Source of the DNA: Oscillospiraceae bacterium
GTDB lineage: Bacteria > Bacillota > Clostridia > Oscillospirales > Ruminococcaceae
Length of the DNA: 12,109 nucleotides
Reading direction: 5' to 3'
Assembly (NCBI GenBank): GCA_029240015.1
Contig: JARBTU010000025.1
Location: 1 to 12,109 of the forward strand
Positions 6,621 to 12,109 of this stretch are shown piece after piece. The position numbers were made by a program, and so were the translations under genes. Position 1 is the first letter of the stretch, and every line of letters begins with the position of its first letter. The notes beneath the pieces were generated by a model that made no database searches, was not told the origin of the DNA, and saw nothing but the letters and a program-made list of their open reading frames with translations.

Positions 6621-7300
6621 AGATCAAAGCTCTGCTGACAGGTGACATTCGGTTCCAGTTTAAATACGGTTTCTATTTTTTGTATCTGATTTTTTCTCTG
6701 CTGTATGTGGGCTTGCTTTTTACACTTCCTGCCTCATGGCGGGAAAAAGCCGCGCTTCTGATGATTTTTTCTGACCCGGCGGTTATGGGACTTTTCTTTA
6801 TGGGCGCAATCGTCCTGTTTGAAAAAAGCGAAAAGGTGCTGGACAGTATTGCCATATCTCCGGTAACCCCTTTCAAATATACCGTGTCAAAGCTGATCTC
6901 AATTGCCGTTATCTCCCTGCTTGTCGCGCTGGCAATCGGAATCTCCGGCGGGATTGTAACCAATTTATTCTATTTTCTTACAGGCATATTGCTTTGTTCC
7001 TGCTTGTTTTCATCCATCGGACTGATCACAGCGTTCCATATTACGAGTCTAAACGGATTTATCCTTGCTACCATCCCCACCGAGATTTTTGCCAGTGTTC
7101 CTGTGGCAGCCTATCTGTTTGGCTGGAACCAGCGCTGGTTTCTCGTTCATCCGGGGGTGTGTTTGGTGGAGTTATGCCGAAACGGTGAAAATGCATTGCC
7201 TGCGCTTTTTATATTGACGCTTTGGACGGTATTGTCTGCGGCGCTCGCCTGCAAGACGGTGAAGAAAAGCCTTCAGTCCTTAGGAGGTGTTAAGTTATGA
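6617..7300 (+). CDS. ABC-2-like permease, subunit 1 of the exporter
   Basis: A 227-residue membrane protein with about six hydrophobic segments, starting with 'FYFLYLIFSLLYVGLLF' near residue 20. The short segment 'VLDSIAISPVTPFKYTVSK' (about 75-93) is the coupling-loop-like motif of ABC-2 permeases, where E-x-x-x-x-L-x-x-S/T-P-V precedes a membrane helix. Its ATG overlaps the ATPase stop by four bases and its stop overlaps the next permease by four. Proteins of this size beside a second similar permease are often labelled fluoroquinolone transporter permeases; I would keep the substrate open. Confidence 0.85.
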   Translation: MKIKALLTGDIRFQFKYGFYFLYLIFSLLYVGLLFTLPASWREKAALLMIFSDPAVMGLFFMGAIVLFEKSEKVLDSIAISPVTPFKYTVSKLISIAVISLLVALAIGISGGIVTNLFYFLTGILLCSCLFSSIGLITAFHITSLNGFILATIPTEIFASVPVAAYLFGWNQRWFLVHPGVCLVELCRNGENALPALFILTLWTVLSAALACKTVKKSLQSLGGVKL

Positions 7301-8010
7301 AACCTGTTCTGCTCTCTTTCAAAATGTTCATTTCACAAATCCTGAAAGACCGCATGCTGATAGCGGTACTCTTTGCTCCGATACTGACTGCCTGTTTTTT
7401 CCGCTATGCGATTCCACAGGCTGAAACGATTCTGTGCAGGTATTCTGAACGGGTTTCCATCCTCTCCGATTACTATTTGTTGTTCGATTTGTTTTTGAGT
7501 ATGATCACCTCCTATATGTTCTGCTTCGCCTCGTCAATGGTGATGCTCACAGAATATGATGAGACCATGATCAGCTATCTGGCTGTTACGCCTGTCGGAA
7601 AAAAGGGATATATTCTTTCTCGGATGATATTACCGGCTGCGATATCTTTTATTGTTTCTATTATCCTTATGCGCTTGTTTTCACTTACAGATTGGTCACT
7701 TATCAGAATCCTGTTGATTTGCTTTCTAACCTGCCTTTTAAGCGTAGCTGTTTCACTTCTTTTGTTCGCTTATTCACACAACAAAGTGGAAGGTATGGCT
7801 ATGGCAAAACTGTCAGGTCTTTTAATGCTGGGCTTGCCGGTGCCGTTTTTCTTAGGATCAAACTTGCAGTATCTGTTTTTATTCTTGCCGTCCTTTTGGA
7901 TTGGTAAGTTCAGCAGAGAGAATACTGTATTATTTTTTGTTTTCGCACTTGTGACCGCCTTGATCTGGTTATGGATTCTGTTCAGAAGTTTTGAAAGAAA
8001 AATATTATAA
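7297..8010 (+). CDS. ABC-2-like permease, subunit 2 of the exporter
   Basis: A 237-residue membrane protein with about six hydrophobic segments. It carries 'TMISYLAVTPVGKKGYILS' (about 90-108), the same kind of loop as in subunit 1, so the two probably form a heterodimeric channel driven by the upstream ATPase. Good GGAGG about 10 bases before the ATG (TTAGGAGGTGTTAAGTT). It is the last gene of the tetR operon; no clear terminator follows in the 141 bases before the next gene. Confidence 0.85.
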   Translation: MKPVLLSFKMFISQILKDRMLIAVLFAPILTACFFRYAIPQAETILCRYSERVSILSDYYLLFDLFLSMITSYMFCFASSMVMLTEYDETMISYLAVTPVGKKGYILSRMILPAAISFIVSIILMRLFSLTDWSLIRILLICFLTCLLSVAVSLLLFAYSHNKVEGMAMAKLSGLLMLGLPVPFFLGSNLQYLFLFLPSFWIGKFSRENTVLFFVFALVTALIWLWILFRSFERKIL

Positions 8011-8024
8011 TTTTCAAAGATTTA

Positions 8025-8053
8025 TTGCTCCGAATTCATATTTGTTTTATATG
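8025..8053 (+). promoter_or_regulatory. Weak candidate promoter for the cation exchanger
   Basis: TTGCTC at 8025-8030, a 17-base spacer and TATATG at 8048-8053. Each box has two mismatches to consensus, so this is tentative; the exchanger could also be read from the upstream operon. Confidence 0.3.
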
Positions 8054-8151
8054 CTGAATAATCCATCTGCTTAAATGTCAAATTAAATGAAATAATAATG
8101 GTTAGATTAAATTCACTGAAAAAGCCTCCCAATATTGGAAAGGATCATCCT

Positions 8152-9147
8152 ATGCAATTTATACTTTTAATTTTAGGTCTTGCGGCAATCATAAAAAGCG
8201 CCGATGTTTTGATAGACTCCGCTTCTAAAATTGCGCGCAAATTTGGAATCTCTTCTTTTATCATCGGTATTACTGTTATCGCTTTTGGCACCAGCGCTCC
8301 TGAATTGGCAGTCGGCATCCTATCAGGTATCAACCATACAAATCAACTGGCGCTGGGAAATATTATCGGCAGTTCCTTGTCGAACATTGCGCTGATCGTT
8401 GGTCTTTCAGCCATTATTATGCCGCTTCAGGTCAAAGATAGTGTAGTCAGACGGGAAATACCCATACTGCTCGGTATTCAAATTATCCTCGCGGCAGCAA
8501 TTCTTTGGGATGGGCAGCTGTCACAATTGGAAGGTGCTGCTTTTCTGCTCGGATTCATAGGATTTATGCTGTATATCTGGCGCGATGCGAAGCATTCCAT
8601 GACCATTCAGATTGATGCCGAAGGTGATATTGATATTGATGGAGACGGAAATGGTTTGCCGCAGGAAACCGAAACATTGACAAAAAACAAAGGTCAGTCA
8701 AAGCTATGGTGGTTTTCCATTCTCTCTCTTTTAGGGCTATTTATCGGCGGAAAATTGACCGTGGACAGCAGTACACAAATCGCACAAAGCCTCGGATTAA
8801 GCGAAACACTGATCGGCCTTACTGTGGTGGCGCTTGCAACTACGATGCCGGAACTTATTACAAGCATCATGGCGGCATTAAAAAAAGAACCTGATATTGT
8901 GCTCGGAAATTGTATCGGCAGCAATATTTTTAATATTCTGCTCGTTTTGGGTGCATCTTCATCCATCTCCCCCATCCACGCGGAAGCGGGGCTTTGGCTT
9001 GATGTAGCCGCAATGCTCGTACTTACCGTATTTGTTTTCGTCCTGTCACTCATTAAAAAGAAACTCCAACGCCCTGCTGGAATTTTTTTATTAACAAGCT
9101 ATATCGCTTATGTCTCATATAAAGTAATTTCCGTTTTAGTGATATAG
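8152..9147 (+). CDS. Calcium/sodium antiporter (CaCA family, YrbG-like)
   Basis: A 331-residue cation exchanger of the plasma membrane. The start at 8152 is chosen because AAAGGA lies nine bases upstream and the protein then opens with a membrane helix (MQFILLILGLAAI); an in-frame ATG at 8098 has no ribosome site. Two inverted alpha-repeats are present. Repeat 1 has FGTSAPE (45-51) with GNIIGSSLSN (69-78); repeat 2 has LATTMPE (228-234) with GNCIGSNIFN (252-261). The two Glu residues and the GN..GSN segments form the family's ion site. About ten hydrophobic helices fit this. The loop between the halves contains 'DAEGDIDIDGDGNG' (155-168), which resembles a DxDxDG calcium loop. Next to a Na+ pump, it could use the sodium gradient to expel Ca2+. 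The ion cannot be fixed from sequence. Confidence 0.92.
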   Translation: MQFILLILGLAAIIKSADVLIDSASKIARKFGISSFIIGITVIAFGTSAPELAVGILSGINHTNQLALGNIIGSSLSNIALIVGLSAIIMPLQVKDSVVRREIPILLGIQIILAAAILWDGQLSQLEGAAFLLGFIGFMLYIWRDAKHSMTIQIDAEGDIDIDGDGNGLPQETETLTKNKGQSKLWWFSILSLLGLFIGGKLTVDSSTQIAQSLGLSETLIGLTVVALATTMPELITSIMAALKKEPDIVLGNCIGSNIFNILLVLGASSSISPIHAEAGLWLDVAAMLVLTVFVFVLSLIKKKLQRPAGIFLLTSYIAYVSYKVISVLVI

Positions 9148-9221
9148 CAGTGGCGCATAACACCTACATTTTACAAGTTACCCGAATTTCCACAAATCGA
9201 TTAAATATGCAGAGATATGTA

Positions 9222-9250
9222 TGGGACGCAGTTATCAAACCAGCGTCCCC
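9222..9250 (+). terminator. Hairpin downstream of the exchanger gene, possible terminator
   Basis: GGGACGC (9223-9229) and GCGTCCC (9243-9249) pair perfectly around a 13-base loop, 75 bases after the exchanger stop. The following CTCTTCC is only a poor T tract, so function as a terminator is uncertain. Nothing else was recognised between 9148 and 9346; a 63-codon frame there has no protein-like features. Confidence 0.35.
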
Positions 9251-9346
9251 TCTTCCAGTATTCCTATCATACCTTATTGCTCCAGCTCATAGCAAATGTA
9301 TCTTATCTTACATTAATACTATCCTTTGCGTATTTTACTAACGGGT

Positions 9347-9675
9347 CTAAGAAAACTCTATTATTTTTCTCTTGCCAGTTTTAATTTCAGCAGAAACCGC
9401 CATACCTGAAGAAATCTCAATATTATTCTTGTTTACAGAAATGACTTTTGTATTAAATGACACCTTAATTTTATAAATTAACCCATTTTCCTTATCTTCA
9501 ATAGCATCAGGTCCAATATCAATAACCTTACCTTTATAGTTCCGTATCTTTGAAATGGAAAAGTATCAAATTTTATCTCTACCTCTTGCCCAACGGATAT
9601 AAACCCTATATCCTAAGCAGCCGGGAGAAACTCATACTGCAATTTTTCATCCTTTCTATTAAAAAAATTTATCAT
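9347..9675 (-). pseudogene. HlyD-family secretion adaptor, internally deleted and frameshifted
   Basis: The ATG at 9675 opens 'MINFFNRKDEK' and continues to 'YEFLPAA', the usual N-terminus of HlyD-type membrane fusion proteins. After a TAG (9615-9613) the same frame continues 'DIGFISVGQEVEIKFDTF', which belongs to the C-terminal third of the family. So roughly the central two thirds of a normal ~400-residue adaptor are missing. A frameshift near 9535-9540 then moves the reading to 'GKVIDIGPDAIEDKENGL' and the ending 'SGMAVSAEIKTGKRKIIEF' with TAG at 9349-9347. The pieces keep the correct order, so this is one gene destroyed by an internal deletion plus point decay. It overlaps the end of the upstream HlyB-like remnant, as in intact type I secretion operons. 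Confidence 0.88.
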
Positions 9676-10345
9676 TAGTACCCCTTTCTTGCTGACTATG
9701 CAAATGATTATATAATCCTTCTTTTATGCTTAATAATTCCTAGTGAGTGCCGAATTCAACTATTTCCCCTCTGTCAACCACCATAATTTTTTGAGCATCT
9801 CTAAGTGTAGATAATCTATGAGCAATTATTAACACTGTTCTGCCTTTGCAAATTAATTTTAAATTCTTTTGAATAATACTTTCGGATTCATAATCTAATG
9901 CAGAAGTTGCTTTATCGAAAATCAATATTTTAGGATTTGATAATAAAGCTCTTGCAATTGCAATTCTTTGTTTTTGTCCTCCTGATAATCCAACTCCTTT
10001 TTCGCCTACCATAGTATCATAACCTTCGGCAGTTCAAGTATAGATTCATGAGCTCCGGCAACCATGGCGACCTTTACAATATCAGTCATATTAGCCGCCG
10101 GATGATGTATGCAAATAATATCTTTAACCGAAAGGTTAAACAAGAAACTTTCTTGTAATACCACACCAACTTGTCTTCTAAGCCACGATGGATCAGCTAG
10201 AGTTAAATCAACACCGTCAATTAATATTTTTCCGGATTCAGGAACATAAAGTCTTTGAATTAACTTAGAAATTGTACTTTTACCCGACCCGCTTCTTCCT
10301 ACAATACCTATAACAGACCCTACGTTAGAATAGTTTTCCTGTTGC
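9659..10345 (-). pseudogene. HlyB-type secretion ABC transporter, C-terminal ATPase remnant
   Basis: Only the nucleotide-binding domain survives; the membrane (and any peptidase-like) domain is gone. In order on the minus strand: 'GSVIGIVGRSGSGKST' (Walker A), 'LADPSWLRRQVGVVLQESF' (Q-loop), 'AGAHESILELP', then a one-base loss near 10023 that shifts the frame, then 'MVGEKGVGLSGGQKQRIA' (signature), Walker B 'ILIFDKATSALD' and 'IIAHRLSTLRDA' (H-loop). The catalytic Glu after the Walker B Asp is Lys (codon 9913-9911). A TAG follows 'EFGTH' (9742-9740 region), although the frame continues 'ELLSIKEGLYNHLHSQQER' to a TAA at 9661-9659. Truncation, frameshift, stop and loss of the catalytic residue make it non-functional. 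Confidence 0.9.
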
Positions 10346-10366
10346 GTATGGAAACCAAATCTTTAT

Positions 10367-10407
10367 AAAAAAAGCGTTTAAGTAAATTAATTACTGAACG
10401 CTTTTTT
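10367..10407. terminator. Bidirectional Rho-independent terminator
   Basis: AAGCGTT (10372-10378) pairs with AACGCTT (10397-10403). The stem is extended by a T-G pair and, past one bulged A, by AGTAA with TTACT around a five-base loop. Seven A residues precede it and six T residues follow, so it can act in both directions. It lies just upstream of the HlyB remnant on the minus strand, cutting that remnant off from leftward transcription. Confidence 0.75.
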
Positions 10408-10418
10408 CAAAAGAACTG

Positions 10419-10433
10419 TTAAGGAAAATTCAT
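10419..10433 (-). other. Orphan ribosome site and start codon, five-codon frame
   Basis: The minus strand shows AAAGGAGAAG about six bases before an ATG at 10433, followed by three codons and TAA (M-N-F-P-stop). The ribosome site is as good as any in the window, yet no protein follows. It may be the start of a gene removed by the deletion that also truncated the secretion genes, or a coincidence. Confidence 0.25.
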
Positions 10434-10531
10434 AAACTTCTCCTTTCTTTTATAAAATTATGAAAAAACAGGAGTGCCCTAAATCCCCCGTTGAATAGGT
10501 TTTTGGCCTCTGTATCAGAAGCCGGAGAAAC

Positions 10532-10571
10532 AAAAAAAGTGCCCAAAGGTTTTTAAACCTCTGGGCGCTTT
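10532..10571 (-). terminator. Terminator of the candidate small RNA
   Basis: On the plus strand AGTGCCCA (10538-10545) pairs with TGGGCGCT (10562-10569) with one G-U. The stem is extended by AGGTT (10547-10551) with AACCT (10556-10560) past one mismatch. Read leftward, the stem is followed by seven T residues (10538-10532). The plus direction has only a short TTT, so leftward use is favoured. Confidence 0.8.
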
Positions 10572-10618
10572 GTAAACTATGAAACTTTAATTGCTTATTG
10601 CAAATCAATAATACTGTT
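10532..10618 (-). ncRNA. Candidate small RNA or orphan leader RNA
   Basis: A minus-strand promoter (10653-10625) and an intrinsic terminator (10571-10532) bracket about 87 bases with no reading frame of note. The predicted RNA has GTAAAC near its 5' end able to pair with GTTTAC just before the terminator stem, closing an AU-rich domain of about 40 bases. Inside that domain a small TTGC/GCAA hairpin with an AATAA loop is possible. A closed domain followed by a terminator is the plan of both small regulatory RNAs and riboswitch leaders. No Rfam family was recognised. The start is estimated as seven bases after the -10 box. Confidence 0.45.
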
Positions 10619-10624
10619 TACTAG

Positions 10625-10653
10625 ATTATACTACCATACCAGAAAAAATGCAA
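10625..10653 (-). promoter_or_regulatory. Leftward promoter of the candidate small RNA
   Basis: On the minus strand TTGCAT (10653-10648), a 17-base spacer and a perfect TATAAT (10630-10625). No gene starts between it and the terminator 54 bases farther on. Confidence 0.65.
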
Positions 10654-10740
10654 CTATACTCAAACTCTATTTTTTAATTTTATTCTTTATTTAATATAAC
10701 CAGATAAGATTAGCACATATTTGTTTTTATTTTTCTCGAA

Positions 10741-10797
10741 AGTTATTGACATATGCCGATAAATGGTTATAATAATATTTGACATATGTCAATAACT
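10741..10797. promoter_or_regulatory. Large inverted-repeat operator of the DUF134 operon
   Basis: AGTTATTGACATATG (10741-10755) and CATATGTCAATAACT (10783-10797) are perfect 15-base inverted repeats separated by 27 bases. The right arm also lies in a 14-base perfect palindrome, TTGACATATGTCAA (10779-10792), and the left arm repeats its first ten bases in the same orientation. The left arm contains the -35 box and the right palindrome covers the expected start site. A dimeric regulator bound at both sites would control the promoter; the DUF134 protein encoded next is the natural candidate. Confidence 0.7.
10746..10773 (+). promoter_or_regulatory. Promoter of the DUF134-NifU-NifX-MinD operon
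   Basis: TTGACA at 10746-10751, a 16-base spacer and a perfect TATAAT at 10768-10773. Both boxes match the sigma-A consensus exactly, so a strong promoter needing repression is expected. The start would fall near 10780, inside the TTGACATATGTCAA palindrome. Confidence 0.8.
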
Positions 10798-10824
10798 ATA
10801 AAGCAATGGAAATGAGGTGTTATA

Positions 10825-11205
10825 TTGCCAAGACCCCGAAAATGGAGAAAAGTTTGCTGCTTACCTGAAAGCAACCGCTTCGGACCGCTTAACACTGCTC
10901 CTGATTCCGAAAATTATGTCGTCATGACTGTAGATGAATATGAGTCAATTAGATTGATTGATTTAGAGGAATTCACTCAGGAAGAGTGTGCAAACCAGAT
11001 GAATATTGCCCGTACTACAGTTCAAGCCATGTATAACGATGCAAGAAAAAAGCTTGCCGAATCTTTAGTAAACGGAAAAGTGCTTTGGATTGAGGGTGGC
11101 GAATACAGGCTTTGTGACGGAGGCGGAGAAGCCTGCGGGAGCGGTGGATGCCGAAGGCACCGGTGCGGATGGGATTTTTCAGACACCATGGACAGGAGTG
11201 AGTAA
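10825..11205 (+). CDS. DUF134 / UPF0251 family putative DNA-binding protein
   Basis: A 126-residue protein starting at TTG (10825) with GAGGTG eight bases upstream; the family opens with 'MPRPRKWRKVC', which fixes the start. Hallmarks include 'FGPLNT', 'MTVDEYESIRLIDLE' (34-48), then an HTH like sigma-70 region 4 (about 50-78: 'TQEECANQMNIARTTVQAMY'). The C-terminus holds Cys97, Cys104, Cys109 and Cys114 with a His, a likely metal or Fe-S site. The family is uncharacterised but is often found beside NifX-like and MinD-like genes, as here. Inference: a metal- or redox-sensing autoregulator binding the repeat at 10741-10797. Its end overlaps the next gene. Confidence 0.88.
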   Translation: MPRPRKWRKVCCLPESNRFGPLNTAPDSENYVVMTVDEYESIRLIDLEEFTQEECANQMNIARTTVQAMYNDARKKLAESLVNGKVLWIEGGEYRLCDGGGEACGSGGCRRHRCGWDFSDTMDRSE

Positions 11206-11614
11206 TATTTATTCCGATAAGGTTATTGAACACTTCATGTGTCCTCAAAATGCATACAGTATGCCTGATGCTGATGCAGAAGGTAGTTTTGGAGATCCAT
11301 CCTGTGGAGACAGTCTTACAATATATCTTAAAGTAAAAGACAATACCATAGAAGAAATCAGTTATCTGGTATACGGATGCTGTGCTTCTATCGCTACATC
11401 GAGCGTGACTTCTGTTTTAACCAAAGGTAAAACTATAGATGAAGCACTAAAAATTGCCGAGGAAGATATTATAGAAGCTTTAGACGGTTTACCTGAAAAT
11501 AAAAAGCATTGTTCAAACCTCGGAGTTAGAGCTTTACGTAAAGCGATAGACAATTATTTAAAAACAAACAGAATGGAGAATAAAAATGAAAATTGCAATA
11601 CCAGTAGACGATAA
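11198..11614 (+). CDS. NifU/IscU-like Fe-S cluster assembly scaffold
   Basis: About 138 residues. The three cluster-ligand cysteines of the IscU/NifU-N fold are visible: Cys36 in GDPSCGD (with its Asp), Cys61/Cys62 in YGCCAS and Cys105 in KKHCSNLG. 'IYSDKVIEHFMCPQNAY' is the usual N-terminus, so the open frame upstream (to 11090) is only overlap with the DUF134 gene. The start is unclear: GTG at 11198 lies on an AGGAG, while the same AGGAG is ideally placed for an in-frame ATT at 11207. I use GTG. It overlaps the DUF134 stop by eight bases. The role would be building clusters for the downstream MinD-type ATPase or other proteins. Confidence 0.85.
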   Translation: MSNIYSDKVIEHFMCPQNAYSMPDADAEGSFGDPSCGDSLTIYLKVKDNTIEEISYLVYGCCASIATSSVTSVLTKGKTIDEALKIAEEDIIEALDGLPENKKHCSNLGVRALRKAIDNYLKTNRMENKNENCNTSRR

Positions 11615-11954
11615 ATCTTTAAATTCCAATGTATGCATTTCGTTTGGAAGAACCCCATATTTTCTTATTTACGATACTAATGCAAAGGATACACAATTTC
11701 TGGATAACAGTGCCGCAGCAAGTCAGGGTGGTGCAGGAATTAAGGCTTCTCAAACTTTAGTCGATAAAAAGGCTGATGTCGTTATAACTCCGCGCTGTGG
11801 AGAAAGTGCAGCTGAAGTTTTAACTGGTGCTGATATTAAAATATATAAATCAGTATTTGGATCGGCACAAAAAAATATTGATGAGTTTTTGAACGGAAAC
11901 TTATCTGATTTAACAGAAATACATGCAGGGTTTCATAATCATGGGAGCAACTAA
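11586..11954 (+). CDS. NifX/NifB-C-terminal-like dinitrogenase cofactor-domain protein
   Basis: A 122-residue protein with the Nitro_FeMo-Co fold: 'MKIAIPVDDKSLNSNVCISFGRTPYF' start pattern (MKIAIPV, FGRTPYF), 'QGGAGIKASQTLVDKKADVV' in the middle and 'TPRCGESAAEVL' (69-80), followed by 'GADIKIYKS'. The C-terminus 'HAGFHNHG' has two His that could bind metal. In non-diazotrophs such proteins are thought to carry metal clusters or precursors. GGAG lies eight bases before the ATG, and the start overlaps the previous gene by 29 bases, implying coupling. No nif structural genes are in view. Confidence 0.87.
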   Translation: MKIAIPVDDKSLNSNVCISFGRTPYFLIYDTNAKDTQFLDNSAAASQGGAGIKASQTLVDKKADVVITPRCGESAAEVLTGADIKIYKSVFGSAQKNIDEFLNGNLSDLTEIHAGFHNHGSN

Positions 11955-11955
11955 C

Positions 11956-12109
11956 ATGAAAATCGCAGTTCTCAGTGGCAAGGGCGGGACTGGTAAGACG
12001 TTGGTTTCAGTAAATTTGGCGGCAGCAGCCGGACAATCAATATATGTTGACTGCGATGTTGAGGAACCTAATGGACATTTATTCTTTAAACCTCTACATG
12101 TTTCTGAAA
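11956..12109 (+). CDS. MinD-superfamily P-loop ATPase, N-terminal fragment cut by window edge
   Basis: Fifty-one codons are visible. The Walker A is of the deviant MinD/Mrp type, 'VLSGKGGTGKT' with the signature first Lys, followed by 'VSVNLAAAAG' and 'YVDCDVEEPNGHLFF'. That last motif is typical of the ATPases with an inserted ferredoxin domain (COG1149 type), which occur in pairs beside NifX-like genes in anaerobes. The ferredoxin cysteines would lie beyond the window. It starts one base after the NifX-like stop, with GGGAGC upstream. The likely role is ATP-dependent transfer or insertion of an Fe-S or metal cofactor. Confidence 0.9.
   Translation, partial: MKIAVLSGKGGTGKTLVSVNLAAAAGQSIYVDCDVEEPNGHLFFKPLHVSE

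Noticed and set aside
8098..8151. Earlier ATG for the cation exchanger
   Set aside because: No ribosome site, and it adds a charged stretch before the first membrane helix.
9150..9341. 63-codon frame after the exchanger gene
   Set aside because: No ribosome site and no protein-like pattern; it spans a hairpin and AT-rich DNA.
10532..10618. tracrRNA-like RNA because of its terminal hairpin
   Set aside because: No CRISPR repeat, anti-repeat or cas9 in the window.
10741..10797. CRISPR-like or iteron repeats
   Set aside because: Only two inverted copies exist, centred on a promoter; no spacers, cas genes or replication gene are near.
11090..11197. Upstream part of the open frame of the IscU-like gene
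   Set aside because: It overlaps the DUF134 gene in another frame and has no family similarity; the conserved start lies at about 11198-11207.

Overview
The window looks like chromosome of an anaerobic Bacillota bacterium of the Clostridia/Negativicutes type. The reasons are moderate to low GC, strong AGGAG-type ribosome binding sites, frequent ATGA stop/start overlaps, a biotin-dependent sodium-pumping oxaloacetate decarboxylase, and an Fe-S/MinD cluster typical of strict anaerobes. No genus can be assigned from the sequence alone.

Left part (1-1600): three overlapping leftward genes form the regulatory tail of a Tn916-like integrative element: a sigma-70 region-4-like protein, a small HTH protein, and the first codons of an excisionase-like gene cut by the window edge. 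Behind them lie about 850 bp of debris: two rightward coding fragments without usable starts, an orphan leftward terminator and short inverted repeats.

Centre-left (1600-5100): a consensus promoter, a leader of about 120 nt ending in a strong intrinsic terminator, and then oadA-oadG-biotin carrier-oadB. Together these encode a membrane decarboxylase that couples oxaloacetate decarboxylation to Na+ export. The only visible promoter lies upstream of the terminator, so the operon is probably attenuated, possibly by an unidentified RNA sensor.

Centre (5100-9150): a TetR regulator whose promoter -10 box is buried in a perfect 14+14 bp palindrome, translationally coupled to an ABC-type exporter (one ATPase, two ABC-2-like permeases). 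A separate Ca2+/Na+ exchanger follows, with a DxDxDG-like acidic loop between its two halves.

Right-centre (9150-10740): a decayed leftward type I secretion pair (HlyB-like ATPase, HlyD-like adaptor) carrying stops, frameshifts, an internal deletion and a Glu-to-Lys change in Walker B. Upstream of it on the minus strand is a promoter-terminator unit of about 87 nt without a gene, a candidate small RNA or orphan leader.

Right end (10740-12109): a promoter inside a 15+15 bp inverted repeat drives a DUF134-family regulator, a NifU/IscU-like scaffold, a NifX-like protein and the start of a MinD-family P-loop ATPase. This is an Fe-S or metal-cofactor operon with no nitrogenase genes in view.

Most interesting are the oadA leader attenuator, the orphan small-RNA unit at 10532-10618, the symmetric operator in front of the DUF134 operon, and the Ca2+-binding-like loop in the exchanger.
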